From Acidimicrobiales bacterium (GTDB taxonomy: Bacteria; Actinomycetota; Acidimicrobiia; Acidimicrobiales; MedAcidi-G1), in NCBI GenBank assembly GCA_022452145.1, contig JAKURY010000004.1, positions 1-64,000 on the forward strand: a DNA stretch of 64,000 nt, read 5' to 3'. A model generated the notes under the pieces. The model ran no database searches and had not been told where the DNA came from. It saw nothing but the letters and a program-made list of their open reading frames with translations. Shown here piece by piece: positions 8,492 to 17,657 of the stretch. Both the position numbers and the translations under genes were made by a program. How positions within the stretch are numbered: the stretch's first letter is position 1; each line of letters starts with the position of its first letter.

Positions 8492-9412
8492 GTGCCGACC
8501 GACAAGAAGATCCTGATCACAGGGTTGACCGGCCAGATCGGCCATCCGGTGGCCAGGTTCCTGGCGCGGGACAACGAGGTGTGGGGCCTGGCCCGCTATA
8601 CGGCCGACGGCAGTCGGGAACGGGCCGAGTCGATCGGAGTCCACCCGCACGTGGCCGACCTGGAGACCGGCGACTACGGCGACCTTCCGACAGACTTCAC
8701 CCACCTCGTCCACTTCGCGGCGTGGCAGGGCCCGACCCCCGACTACGACCGCGCCATCCGGGCCAACGCCGAGGCCACCGGCCTGATCATGGCCCACTGC
8801 CGTCACGCCACCGCCGCCCTAGTCGCCTCGACCAACTCCGTCTACCGACCCCACGCCGACCCCTGGCACGCCTATGTCGAGACTGACCCGCTGGGTGATC
8901 CGACTGCCCCCCACAGCCCAACCTACGCGGTCTCCAAGGTCGGTCAGGAGGCGGTGGCCCGCACCATGGCCAGGGCCCTGGGCCTGCCGACCACCATCGC
9001 CAGGATCAACGCCAGCTACGGGCCCAACGGCGGCCTTCCCGCCTACCACTGCGACGCCATCGCCGCCGGAAGGGCGGTGCCGCTGCGATCTCCCGACCGG
9101 TCTCCGTACTCCCCCATACACGAGGACGACCTGGCCGCGCAGGTGGCACCGCTGCTGGACGCGGCGGCGAGTCCAGCAACGATCGTGAACTGGTGTGGCG
9201 ACGAGACGGTGACGGCCGAACAGTGGTGCGCCCTGTTCGGCGAACGCCTCGGGGTCGAATCCGAGTTGGCCTACTACGACCTTCCGGGAAGCCAGCCGGG
9301 CAGCGCGGCCGACCCCACGAAGCGCCGGTCGCTCACCGGCCGGTGCACCGTCCCGTGGCGGGACGGCATGTCGGCCCTGGTCGACCAGCGAACACGTCCG
9401 GCCAACGGCTGA
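8492..9412 (+). CDS. NAD-dependent epimerase/dehydratase family protein
   Basis: 306 residues of the extended SDR type. The N-terminus KKILITGLTGQIGHPVARFL is the NAD-binding motif, followed by LVHFAAW, an STNSVY segment and YAVSKVGQEAV carrying the catalytic Tyr/Lys. The ending (TKRRSLTGRCTVPWRDG) resembles nucleotide-sugar epimerases, but it lies among CoA and steroid-type genes, so the substrate is unclear. The GTG start is supported by a TACGCT box 7 bases upstream and lack of a ribosome site, suggesting a leaderless mRNA. Confidence 0.75.
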   Translation: MPTDKKILITGLTGQIGHPVARFLARDNEVWGLARYTADGSRERAESIGVHPHVADLETGDYGDLPTDFTHLVHFAAWQGPTPDYDRAIRANAEATGLIMAHCRHATAALVASTNSVYRPHADPWHAYVETDPLGDPTAPHSPTYAVSKVGQEAVARTMARALGLPTTIARINASYGPNGGLPAYHCDAIAAGRAVPLRSPDRSPYSPIHEDDLAAQVAPLLDAAASPATIVNWCGDETVTAEQWCALFGERLGVESELAYYDLPGSQPGSAADPTKRRSLTGRCTVPWRDGMSALVDQRTRPANG

Positions 9413-9443
9413 AGCCGTTCTACGCCACGTCCGCGGCAAGGAC

Positions 9444-10706
9444 TCAGGCCGGAGTCCACTCACATGGCAGGTGCTTGATCCCGTTCACGAAGTTGGATCG
9501 CAGGCGATCCGGCTCGGCCGTCGAACGGATGTCGGGCAACCTCGTTAGGAGGTGCCGGAACATCACGCCGACCTCCCGGCGGGCCAGGTGAGCCCCCAGG
9601 CAGAAGTGCGGACCGGGGCCACCGAAGCCGACGTGGGGGTTGGGGTCGCGCTTCACGTCGAACCGGTCGGGCTCGGCGAACACCGCCTCGTCCCGATTGG
9701 CCGAGTTGTACCAGAGCACCACCTTGTCGCCGGCCGTGAACTCGTGGTCGCCCAACCTGACACCATCGGTGGTGACAGTCCTACGGAAGTGGATCACAGG
9801 ACTGGCCATCCTGACTATCTCCTCGACGGCGGTCGGCGTGACGCCGTCGATGTCGGCCAGCCACAGGGCCCGCTGGTCGGGGTTCCCGGTCAGGTAGTGC
9901 AGGCCCCAGGAGATGGCGTTGCGGGTCGTCTCGTTGCCCGCCACGCAGAGCAGCACGAAGAAGGAAGCCAACTCGTCGGAGGTGAGCCGCTCGCCATCCA
10001 CCTCGGCGTTGACGAGCAGCGATGTCAGGTCCTGGCCGTCGCCGCCGCGACGGTCCTCAGCGGTCTCGTGCATGATGGCCGCCAGGCCGGCGCCGGCACC
10101 CAGGAGCGCCTCCAACGGATCGACATCCTCCGCGATGTACTCGGGATCCCCCTGGCTGAGCACCACGTTGGAGTGGTTGAAGACCTCGTCGTAACTGTCG
10201 GGAGCGATGCCCATCATGTCGCAGATGATCGCCAGCGGAAGGCGGGCCGCCACCTCGGTCACGAAGTCGCACCCACCGCGTTCGGCCACGCCGTCAACGA
10301 TCGCCACTGCCGTCCGCTCCACGCCATCCTCCAGGGACCGCATCATGCGCGGCGTGAAGCCGGCCGATACCACCTTGCGGAGGCGGGCATGGCGGGGATC
10401 GTCCATGGAGATCATCGACCCGAAGAACTCGCGGAACTCCGGTGGCAGGTCGGGGATGTTGGTGCCCTCACCCGAACAGAACCACTCCGGATGGCGGCTG
10501 GCCTCGATCACGTCGGCGTGGCGGGTGATCGCCCAGTAGCCGGGACCGGCCGGGAGGAAATCGGTCTCCATCTCGGCAAAGAAGCGGATGGGGTCCTGGC
10601 TGCGGAGTGCAGCGAACCCGGCATGGCGGTCGGCCATCGGCCCCGACCAGAACGGGTCCACGTCGGACAGGTCGATGTCGGCAGGTCGTGGTCCAGCGGT
10701 TCCCAT
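9444..10706 (-). CDS. Cytochrome P450, CYP124/125/142-like
   Basis: 420 residues. Heme-binding loop FGGPGPHFCLGAH with the thiolate Cys369, I-helix VAGNETTRN with the oxygen-activating Glu-Thr, and K-helix EEIVR (ExxR). The segments FRRTVTTD, VVLWYNSANRDE and SNFVNGIKHL are shared with the mycobacterial sterol and branched-lipid omega-hydroxylases CYP124, CYP125 and CYP142, so terminal oxidation of a sterol side chain or methyl-branched lipid is a good guess. No dedicated ferredoxin gene is adjacent. I chose ATG 10706 because TAGGTT lies 8 bases upstream and the longer version would start inside the divergent promoter. Confidence 0.85.
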   Translation of the reverse strand: MGTAGPRPADIDLSDVDPFWSGPMADRHAGFAALRSQDPIRFFAEMETDFLPAGPGYWAITRHADVIEASRHPEWFCSGEGTNIPDLPPEFREFFGSMISMDDPRHARLRKVVSAGFTPRMMRSLEDGVERTAVAIVDGVAERGGCDFVTEVAARLPLAIICDMMGIAPDSYDEVFNHSNVVLSQGDPEYIAEDVDPLEALLGAGAGLAAIMHETAEDRRGGDGQDLTSLLVNAEVDGERLTSDELASFFVLLCVAGNETTRNAISWGLHYLTGNPDQRALWLADIDGVTPTAVEEIVRMASPVIHFRRTVTTDGVRLGDHEFTAGDKVVLWYNSANRDEAVFAEPDRFDVKRDPNPHVGFGGPGPHFCLGAHLARREVGVMFRHLLTRLPDIRSTAEPDRLRSNFVNGIKHLPCEWTPA

Positions 10707-10714
10707 GTAGCCGG

Positions 10715-10776
10715 AACCTAGGCCGCGACCCAGCCAGGTTCCCGACCCGGGCACCGCTCCCTCGGCCACCTAGGTT
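10715..10776. promoter_or_regulatory. Divergent leaderless promoters with mirrored CCTAGGTTCC boxes
   Basis: Minus-strand TAGGTT at 10720-10715 lies 8 bases before the P450 ATG; plus-strand TAGGTT at 10771-10776 lies 6 bases before ATG 10783. Both sit within CCTAGGTTCC, so the region forms an inverted repeat about 50 bases across. Confidence 0.55.
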
Positions 10777-10782
10777 CCCGGC

Positions 10783-11208
10783 ATGACCGTCGATCCGATC
10801 CGCGACCTGGCCGACCGGCTGGCCATCGGGGACCTGCTCACCCGTTACGCCACCGCGGTTGACCGGCGCGACTGGGACCTCTACCGGACCGTCTTCACCA
10901 GCGACGCGGAGATCGACTACACGTCGGCCGGCGGCATCGCCGGAACAGTCGACGAGGTCGTCGAGTTCCTGGACGGCGCGCTCTCAGGCTTCGAGATGAC
11001 CCAGCACCTGGTGTCCAACGTGGATGCCAGCGTCGAGGGCGACACGGCCCGGGTGACGGCCATGTTCAACAACCCGATGCGCCTGCCGGACGGCGACACC
11101 TGGTTCACCGGCGGCTGGTACCACCACGACCTGGTGCGCACGGCCGACGGCTGGCGCAGCCGGAGGCTCCGCGAGGAATCCGCATGGTTCGACCGTGCGC
11201 CCTTCTGA
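10783..11208 (+). CDS. SnoaL/ketosteroid-isomerase-fold protein
   Basis: 141 residues. The N-terminal helix pair (LADRLAIGDLLTRYATAVDRRDWDLYRTVF, here only cited by region 7-36) and the later GWYHHDLVRTADGWRSRRL pattern are typical of the SnoaL_4 group of NTF2-like proteins. Members include polyketide cyclases, dehydratases and steroid isomerases; many are binding proteins or of unknown activity. It is divergent from the P450 gene and shares its mirrored promoter region, suggesting a common catabolic role. TAGGTT 6 bases upstream of ATG marks a leaderless start. Confidence 0.75.
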   Translation: MTVDPIRDLADRLAIGDLLTRYATAVDRRDWDLYRTVFTSDAEIDYTSAGGIAGTVDEVVEFLDGALSGFEMTQHLVSNVDASVEGDTARVTAMFNNPMRLPDGDTWFTGGWYHHDLVRTADGWRSRRLREESAWFDRAPF

Positions 11209-11324
11209 ACCCCGACACGAGACGTTCCCGGACACGGCGACCGCGCCGACTTCGCCGATCGAATCGCTTCAGGCGCCGGCCAGACCCCCCGATGACAAGC
11301 CCCCATAGAGACAGGCAAGCAAGC

Positions 11325-12152
11325 ATGACCAGCCCCTTCGACTACACCGGCCGCATCGTGCTCGTCACCGGCGCGGCCACCGGTATGGGCGCCGAGACCG
11401 CGGCTCTGCTGGTGGAGGCCGGCGCCGAGGTTCACGCCCTGGACATCGCCGAGGTGACCGGTCCGGTTGCCGGCTCCCAGAGGGTGGACCTGGGTGATTC
11501 GACGTCCATCGACGGCGTGCTGGACGCCCTACCCGAGCGGATCGACGCCGTCATGAACTGCGCCGGCATCCCGGGCGGTACGCGCTTCGACGCCCGCACC
11601 GTCATGCGAGTCAACTTCCTGGGACTACGCCACCTCACAGAGGCGATCTTCGACCGCATCCCGTCGGGCGGGTCGGTCACCAGCATCGCCTCCCTGGCGG
11701 GGGGCGGCTGGACCAACCACGTCGCCGAGCTGACCGAGCTGCTCGCCACCGGGGACTTCAGGGCCGCCGAGGCCTGGCTGGATGGTCGGGACGACCTGAT
11801 CGGCGACGGCTACGGATTCTCGAAGGAGTGCGTCCAGTACTGGACCATGTGGCGTTCCGTCACCGCCATCAAGTCCGGTGTCCGGATCAACAGCATCTGC
11901 CCCGGGGTCACCGACACCGCGATCATGGCCGACTTTCGCCAGGCGATGGGCGACAACGCCATCGAGATGACCGCTGAGGCGGGCATAGGCCGGCTGGCCA
12001 CCGCCGACGAGATGGCCCCAGCCATGGCGTTCCTGGGCAGCGAGGGCGCGGCCAGCTACGTGAACGGCGTGAACCTGGACATAGACGGCGGGTTCATGGC
12101 GGCCATGGCCACCGGGCAGGTCGACTTCGCCAAGTACGGATTCGGCGGCTGA
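11325..12152 (+). CDS. Short-chain dehydrogenase, 3-alpha-hydroxysteroid/coniferyl-alcohol dehydrogenase-like
   Basis: 275 residues. VTGAATGMGAETA glycine motif, MNCAGIPG, SIASLAG serine and YGFSKECVQYWTM catalytic Tyr/Lys. The long insertion between the Ser and Tyr motifs (about 45 residues including EAWLDGRDDL) and NSICPGVTDTAI are features of the group containing Comamonas HsdA and enzymes annotated as coniferyl-alcohol dehydrogenases. The family oxidises ring-bound hydroxyls. ATG 11325 fits the start of homologous SDRs; an in-frame ATG at 11292 would add 11 residues. Neighbouring P450 and SnoaL-fold genes make a steroid-like substrate plausible. Confidence 0.75.
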   Translation: MTSPFDYTGRIVLVTGAATGMGAETAALLVEAGAEVHALDIAEVTGPVAGSQRVDLGDSTSIDGVLDALPERIDAVMNCAGIPGGTRFDARTVMRVNFLGLRHLTEAIFDRIPSGGSVTSIASLAGGGWTNHVAELTELLATGDFRAAEAWLDGRDDLIGDGYGFSKECVQYWTMWRSVTAIKSGVRINSICPGVTDTAIMADFRQAMGDNAIEMTAEAGIGRLATADEMAPAMAFLGSEGAASYVNGVNLDIDGGFMAAMATGQVDFAKYGFGG

Positions 12153-12244
12153 GGCCAACCCCCTGGGTCCGACTTCGGCAACCGGAGTTCGCCCGCTTCG
12201 GCGACCCCTACGGCCGAGGAGTCGCCCTCCGGGGGGAGCGCCGC

Positions 12245-13066
12245 CTAGCCGATGATCGATGGGTTCCGGTCCGCCCGGAGGTCCTCGAAGCGGACCATGG
12301 ACATCTCCAACGTGACGTCATGGGTGAACACCCAGAACCGGCCGGTCCTCACGGCGTCGACCACCCGGGCGGCGACATCCGCCGGTTCGATTCCGCGGCG
12401 GTCCAGCATCTCGCCCAGCGCCGCCTGCGTGGCATCGGTGGTTTCGTGGACGTCCACCCAGTCGGGCCGGAGCCGACCCACGTCGAAGATCTCGGTCCGC
12501 ACCAGCTCGGGGCACAGGCACGACACCCCGACCGGCGTCGGATCCAGCTCCCGGTAGAGCGCCTCCGAGAGGCCGACCACCGCGTGCTTCGAGGCGCAGT
12601 ACATGCCCAGGAACCCGGTGGTCATGACACCAGCCTGGGAGGCCACGTTGACGATGTGCCCCTCACCGGCGTCCACCATGCGCGGGGCAAAAGCCGTCAC
12701 GCCATGGGCCACGCCGAGCACGTTGACGTCGAACGTCCAGCGCCACTCGGCCGGCGTCGTCTGCAGCATCGGACCGGCCGGGCCCACACCGGCGTTGTTG
12801 CACAACAGGTGAACCGCGTCGTGGCGGTCCCAGGCCGCATTGGCCAGGGCCACCACCGCGTCCGCATCGGTCACGTCGCAGACCACGCCGGACACCGAAC
12901 CGCCGGCGTCGGCCAGCCTCTCCACCTGGGCGTCGAGGGTGGCTTCGTCGCAGTCCGAGAGGACAACCTGCATGCCTTCGGCCAGGAAGGCCTCCGACAT
13001 GGCCAGGCCTATGCCCGAGGCCGCCCCGGTGACAACTGCCACCCTTCCGTCCAGTTCCTCGAGCAT
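12245..13066 (-). CDS. Short-chain dehydrogenase
   Basis: 273 residues, classical SDR: VTGAASGIGLAMSEAF, LLCNNAGVG, NVASQAGV serine region and YCASKHAVVGLSEAL Tyr/Lys. The C-terminus (FWVFTHDVTLEMSMVRFEDL) lacks the usual VDGG ending and resembles SDRs often annotated as acting on long-chain or steroid alcohols. ATG 13066 has GGGAG 6 bases upstream. The frame stays open far upstream, but that part overlaps the CaiB gene on the other strand and is not coding. Convergent with the HsdA-like SDR gene. Confidence 0.78.
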   Translation of the reverse strand: MLEELDGRVAVVTGAASGIGLAMSEAFLAEGMQVVLSDCDEATLDAQVERLADAGGSVSGVVCDVTDADAVVALANAAWDRHDAVHLLCNNAGVGPAGPMLQTTPAEWRWTFDVNVLGVAHGVTAFAPRMVDAGEGHIVNVASQAGVMTTGFLGMYCASKHAVVGLSEALYRELDPTPVGVSCLCPELVRTEIFDVGRLRPDWVDVHETTDATQAALGEMLDRRGIEPADVAARVVDAVRTGRFWVFTHDVTLEMSMVRFEDLRADRNPSIIG

Positions 13067-13189
13067 CCCGTACTCCCGTTGTCGACCAGCCGTTCGCCCA
13101 CTGCCAGACCAGAGCAGTCGCGAGGTGGACAGGGGCTGCCAGACGGTAGGTGACCGCCGTCCGGCACACCCACGCCGGGACGCCACGGC

Positions 13190-13195
13190 TACCGT
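13190..13195 (+). promoter_or_regulatory. -10 box TACCGT of a leaderless start
   Basis: Six bases before ATG 13202 of the CaiB-family gene; no ribosome site is visible. Confidence 0.55.
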
Positions 13196-13201
13196 CGCCC
13201 C

Positions 13202-14389
13202 ATGCCCGGACCCATGGACGGAATCAGGATCGTCGACCTGTCCGTCGCCCTCACCGGGCCGCTGGCCGCCGGAATGCTCGTGGACCAGGGCGCTAGCTGC
13301 GTCAAGGTGGAGCAGGCGCCGACGGGTGACCTGATCCGGTGGCTGGGCAGCACGGTCGCCGGCATCTCGTCCATGTTCCAGGTGGCCAACAGGGGAAAGC
13401 GGTCCATCGTGGTGGACCTCCGACATGCCGACGGGCTGGCCATCATCCGGGACCTGATTGCCGAGGCCGACGTGCTGGTCCAGAACTTCCGCCCCGGCGT
13501 GGCGGAACGACTGGGCGTCGCCTACGACGACGTACGGTCCATCCGGCCCGACATCGTTTACGCCGACCTCACCGGCTTCGGACCCGGTGGGCCCTACAGC
13601 CAGCGCCGCGCCTACGACACGGTCATCCAGGCCCAGTCGGGCCTGGCGGCCAGCCAGACCGGCATCAACGACGACCAGCCCAAGTTCCTCAAGCAGTTGG
13701 TGTGCGACAAGGTCACCGCCTACACGGCCTGCCAGGCCATCACCGCCGCCCTCTTCGCCCGGGATCGTGGCGCCGGTGGCCAGCACTTGGAGTTGAGCAT
13801 GCTCGACGCCTGCATCGCCTTCCTGTTCGTAGACGGCGCCGACCACGAGGTCGTCCTCGACGGCGACCACTCCGGACCCCAGTCGGTGGCCGCCAACAAC
13901 ACCCCGCTTGTCTTCGACGGTGGCTTCGCAGCGGTGACCGTGCCCGGCGACGACGAGTTCCACGGCCTGGCCAGCGCCATGGGCGTGGACAGCTCGGATC
14001 CCGACCTCGCAACCATCCAGGACCGCGCCCGCAACCGCGACAAGGCAATGGCCGTCCACCGTGCCGTGCGCCAGCGGGCGACGGGGTTCACCGTGGCCGA
14101 GGCGGAGGCCCTCCTGGAAGCCAACCAGGTGCCGTTCGGGATCGTGCGGGCGGTCGACGAGGTGGTGGGCGACCCACAGGTGGTCGCCAACGAGGTCTTC
14201 TCCGAGTTCGACCATCCGGCTGCCGGTCGGGTGCGCCACCACCGGCCACCCACCCGGTTCCACGGCACCCCGTGCGAACTCCGGGAACCGGCCGCCCCGA
14301 CGCTCGGCCAGCACTCCGACGAGATCGTCGCCCAGACCGGCCGCGCCGACCTGATCGACGAGCTGCGCGCCTCCGGGATCATCCGATGA
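13202..14389 (+). CDS. CaiB/BaiF-type CoA transferase
   Basis: 395 residues, typical family III length. It moves CoA between organic acids. The N-terminus GIRIVDLSVALTGPLAAGMLVDQGASCVKVEQ, NRGKRSIVVDL, the ADVLVQNFRPG segment and LSMLDACIAF, with the aspartate that forms the acyl anhydride, are all present; VPFGIVRAVDEV is the usual C-terminal segment. Substrate cannot be read. It overlaps the Nudix gene by 4 bases (ATGA), so the two are translationally coupled: a CoA transferase followed by a probable CoA-derivative hydrolase. Confidence 0.85.
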   Translation: MPGPMDGIRIVDLSVALTGPLAAGMLVDQGASCVKVEQAPTGDLIRWLGSTVAGISSMFQVANRGKRSIVVDLRHADGLAIIRDLIAEADVLVQNFRPGVAERLGVAYDDVRSIRPDIVYADLTGFGPGGPYSQRRAYDTVIQAQSGLAASQTGINDDQPKFLKQLVCDKVTAYTACQAITAALFARDRGAGGQHLELSMLDACIAFLFVDGADHEVVLDGDHSGPQSVAANNTPLVFDGGFAAVTVPGDDEFHGLASAMGVDSSDPDLATIQDRARNRDKAMAVHRAVRQRATGFTVAEAEALLEANQVPFGIVRAVDEVVGDPQVVANEVFSEFDHPAAGRVRHHRPPTRFHGTPCELREPAAPTLGQHSDEIVAQTGRADLIDELRASGIIR

Positions 14390-15165
14390 CCGTCCCGCCC
14401 GGGAGGCGGGAGCACCGCGACCACAGGCGCTACGACGACTACGCCCGGCACCACGTGGAACACGGTTCATCGGAGCTGATCCCGGCGGCCACCGTCATCG
14501 TGCTCAGGGACGCTCCCGACGGGATCGAGACCCTGATGCTCCACAAGAACTCGAAGATCGCCTTCGGCGGCATGTGGGTGTTCCCCGGCGGCCGCATCGA
14601 CGCCGCCGACACGGTGGTCGGCGGCGACGGCAAGCCTGACGATCTGGCTACGGCAGCGGTCGCGGCCGTCAGGGAGGCGGCCGAGGAGGCGTCAGTGTCC
14701 GTGGACCCCGACGGCATGGTCTGGTTCGCCCGCTGGGTCCCTCCCCCCGTCATGCCGAAGCGGTTCGCCACCTTCTTCTTCGCGGCCCGCCTGGAGGCCG
14801 ACGCCGGGTCAATCGCCATCGACGACGGCGAGATCACCGACCACGAGTGGATGCGTCCGGCCGACGCGATGTCCCGACGCGACGGCGGCGAGATCGAGCT
14901 GGCGCCTCCCACCTGGATGACCCTGAACCGGTTGGCCGGCTACGCGGACGTCTCCGCGGCGCTGGCCGACCTGGAGTCCACCGATCCCACCTTCTACGAG
15001 ACCCACATGGCATGGACCGAGAACGGCCCGGTCGCCATGTGGGAGGGCGACGGCGGGTACGAGTCGAACGACCCGACGCGACCCGGACCCAGACACCGGT
15101 TGACCATGGTCGAAGACCACTACTTCTTCGAGGACGACAGGGCCTGCGGGAACAACCCGACCTGA
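14386..15165 (+). CDS. Nudix hydrolase, NUDT19-like (probable CoA/acyl-CoA diphosphatase)
   Basis: 259 residues. VIVLRDAPDGIETLMLHKN and GGMWVFPGGRID lead into a Nudix box interrupted by an insertion of about 15 residues before AAVREAAEEASV, an arrangement known from NUDT19/RP2p, which hydrolyses CoA and CoA esters. PKRFATFFFAARLE is also typical of that group. The ATG overlaps the CaiB-type gene stop, which supports a CoA-related role. The activity is a family inference; the conserved glutamates of the box are present. Confidence 0.75.
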   Translation: MTVPPGRREHRDHRRYDDYARHHVEHGSSELIPAATVIVLRDAPDGIETLMLHKNSKIAFGGMWVFPGGRIDAADTVVGGDGKPDDLATAAVAAVREAAEEASVSVDPDGMVWFARWVPPPVMPKRFATFFFAARLEADAGSIAIDDGEITDHEWMRPADAMSRRDGGEIELAPPTWMTLNRLAGYADVSAALADLESTDPTFYETHMAWTENGPVAMWEGDGGYESNDPTRPGPRHRLTMVEDHYFFEDDRACGNNPT

Positions 15166-15195
15166 CCACGACCGGTAGCGCCCACCCGTTCCACC

Positions 15196-15201
15196 TAGCA
15201 T
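15196..15201 (+). promoter_or_regulatory. -10 box TAGCAT of a leaderless start
   Basis: Eight bases before GTG 15210 of the P-type ATPase gene. Confidence 0.5.
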
Positions 15202-15209
15202 CTGCCGCC

Positions 15210-17570
15210 GTGGACGACGCCCCGACAACGAAAGGCACGACCGCCGCGGACACCCCGGGGTTGACAGGCCTCACCGCCGCCGAGGTGGCCGAACGCGTCG
15301 CCGACGGCCGGGTGAACGACGTCCCCGACGCGCCGGTCAGGACGACCGGCGAGATCCTCCGGGCCAACGTCCTGACCCCGATCAACGCCATCATGGGTGC
15401 CCTGTTCGCCCTGATCCTCGTGGCCGGATTCCCCGGCGACGCCCTGTTCGCCGGGGTGATCGTCTCCAACAGCATCATCGGGACCGTCCAGGAACTCCGT
15501 GCCCGGCGAACCCTCACCGAGTTGGCCGTCCTCTCGGCTCCCGGGGCCCGGGTGGTCCGCGACGGAACTGCCTCCGACATCGAGGTGTCGGGTGTGGTGG
15601 CAGACGACCTGTTGGAGCTGCGACCCGGCGACCAGGTGGTGGTGGACGGCGTGGTGGTCGACGCCATCGGCCTGGAGGTGGACGAATCCCTCCTGACCGG
15701 GGAGGCGGACCCGGTCGACAAGGCGGTCGGCGACGGCGTCCTGTCGGGCAGCTTCGTGGCGGCCGGCACAGGGCACGTCAGGGCGACCGGGATCGGCTCC
15801 GAGTCGTATGCGGTCACGCTCGCCGAGGAGGCAAGGCGATTCACCCTGGTGGACAGCGAGCTCCGGTCGGGGGTGAACGCCATCCTGCGCTGGCTGTCCG
15901 TGATCATCCCCCCGGCGGCAGGCCTGCTGCTGCTCCGGCTCCTCGTCACCGAGGACCTCTGGGAGGAGGCGCTGCGGGGCACGGTGGCCGCCGCCGTGGC
16001 CATGGTGCCCGACGGCCTGGTCCTCCTGACAAGCCTCTCCTTCATCGTCGGCGTGGTCGCCCTGGCCCGTCGTAAGGCCCTGGCCCGCGAGCTGGCCTCT
16101 GTGGAGCTGTTGGCACGAGTCGACACGCTCTGCCTGGACAAGACCGGCACCATCACCACCGGTGAGATCGCCTTCGCGGGCCTCGAGACGATCGGCGCCA
16201 CCACCGACGGCGAGGCCGCCAACGCGGTCGGCGCCATGGCAGCGGCCGACCCGGCGCCCAATGCGACGCTCGCCGCCCTCGCCGCCGACCTTCCATCCCC
16301 GGGCTGGCGTGCCGCAACCGTGGTTCCCTTCTCTTCGGCCCGCAAATGGGCGGCCGCCGACTTCGACGGCCGGGCCACCTACCACCTGGGAGCGCCTGAC
16401 GTCCTGCTCCCGACGGGCGAATGGGCCGTCGCCCGGGAGCGGGTGGCCGAGTTGGCCGAGGCGGGCCAGCGGGTCCTCGTGCTCACCCGTGCGACAGCCG
16501 GCTCGTGTGATGCCAAGACGCTTCCAGCGGCCCGGCTGCCGATGTGCCTGATCCTCCTGGAGGACACGGTCAGGCCTGAGGCACCCGAGATCCTGGCCTG
16601 GTTCGCCGAGCAGGGTGTGAGCCTCAAGGTGATCTCCGGAGACCACCCGGCGACGGTCGCCGCGGTGGCCCGTCGGGCCGGCGTCCCCGGGGCCGACCGG
16701 TGGGTGGACGCCAGGGACCTCCCCGACGACCCTGAGGCCCTGTCCGACGCCGTGGCCGCCGGTGCCGTGTTCGGCCGGGTCACCCCCCACCAGAAGCGGG
16801 CCATGGTCGACGCCCTGCAGGCCCGGGGCCACACGGTCGCCATGACGGGCGACGGCGTGAACGACGTGCTCGCCCTCAAGGACGCGGACATGGGCATAGC
16901 CATGGGATCTGGCAGCTCGGCATCGCGCGCCGTCGCCCAGCTGGTCCTGCTAGACGACAGGTTCTCCACGCTTCCCAGGGTGCTGGCCGAGGGCCGCCGG
17001 GTCATCAACAACGTCGAGCGGGTGGCGAACCTCTTCATCACCAAGGCCACCTACGCCGTCCTGCTCACCGCCATCGTGGGCCTGTTCGGGGTGCCGTTCC
17101 CGTTCCTGCCGAAGCAGCTGACCCTCATCGGCACCATCTCCGTCGGGGTCCCCGGCTTCTTCCTCGCCCTGGCACCCGACGACTCCCTGGTCCGGCCGGG
17201 ATTCCTGGCCAGGGTGCTGCGCTACGCCCTGCCGGCGGGCACCGCCGCGGCGGCTGCCACGTTCGTCGCCTACGAGGTGGTCAGGCGGAGCGACGCCACG
17301 CTAGAGGCGGCCCGCACCTCGGCCACCCTCACGCTCCTGGGCATCAGCCTGGTCGTCCTGCTGGGGATCAGCCGACCGCTCCGCCCCTGGAAGGTCGGGC
17401 TGGCCGCCGCCATGGGCGGTTGGTACGCCCTGACCATGGCCTGGTCCTTCCCCCGCGACTACTTCGAGCTGGTCATCCCCCCGACGTCGGCGTGGCTGAC
17501 GGCTGCGGCCTGCACGGCAGCGGGAGGTCTGCTGGTGGCCGTCCTGCCACGGATCACCAACCGGCGGTAG
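15210..17570 (+). CDS. P-type cation ATPase, CtpE-like
   Basis: 786 residues. DESLLTGEAD actuator loop, phosphorylation motif LCLDKTGTITTGE (Asp310), nucleotide-domain segments and the TGDGVNDVLALKDADMG hinge are intact; there is no N-terminal heavy-metal domain. The membrane segment VPDGLVLLTSLSFIVGVVALARR just before the phosphorylation site resembles mycobacterial CtpE, a calcium-uptake pump, where it reads IPEGLVLLTS. Calcium is therefore the best guess, not proven. About ten membrane helices are visible. The leaderless-type TAGCAT box and no ribosome site support the GTG start. Confidence 0.82.
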   Translation: MDDAPTTKGTTAADTPGLTGLTAAEVAERVADGRVNDVPDAPVRTTGEILRANVLTPINAIMGALFALILVAGFPGDALFAGVIVSNSIIGTVQELRARRTLTELAVLSAPGARVVRDGTASDIEVSGVVADDLLELRPGDQVVVDGVVVDAIGLEVDESLLTGEADPVDKAVGDGVLSGSFVAAGTGHVRATGIGSESYAVTLAEEARRFTLVDSELRSGVNAILRWLSVIIPPAAGLLLLRLLVTEDLWEEALRGTVAAAVAMVPDGLVLLTSLSFIVGVVALARRKALARELASVELLARVDTLCLDKTGTITTGEIAFAGLETIGATTDGEAANAVGAMAAADPAPNATLAALAADLPSPGWRAATVVPFSSARKWAAADFDGRATYHLGAPDVLLPTGEWAVARERVAELAEAGQRVLVLTRATAGSCDAKTLPAARLPMCLILLEDTVRPEAPEILAWFAEQGVSLKVISGDHPATVAAVARRAGVPGADRWVDARDLPDDPEALSDAVAAGAVFGRVTPHQKRAMVDALQARGHTVAMTGDGVNDVLALKDADMGIAMGSGSSASRAVAQLVLLDDRFSTLPRVLAEGRRVINNVERVANLFITKATYAVLLTAIVGLFGVPFPFLPKQLTLIGTISVGVPGFFLALAPDDSLVRPGFLARVLRYALPAGTAAAAATFVAYEVVRRSDATLEAARTSATLTLLGISLVVLLGISRPLRPWKVGLAAAMGGWYALTMAWSFPRDYFELVIPPTSAWLTAAACTAAGGLLVAVLPRITNRR

Positions 17571-17657
17571 CCCGCCATGCCCATAGGGGTCGGCGGCTAG
17601 CGTCTGCGGGCAGCAGGAGGATCGACGACGATCCCCGCCCGACCCGAAGGGTCCCCG

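Noticed and set aside
5595-8516. Long plus-strand frames antisense to the SDR and DUF1214 genes
   Set aside because: They lack family motifs and have low-complexity Arg/Gly/Pro-rich content typical of shadows; the minus-strand genes carry clear motifs.
12245-14470. Very long minus-strand frame reaching across the CaiB gene
   Set aside because: Only the part from 13066 downward has SDR similarity and a ribosome site; the rest is a GC-driven shadow of the CaiB-type gene on the plus strand.
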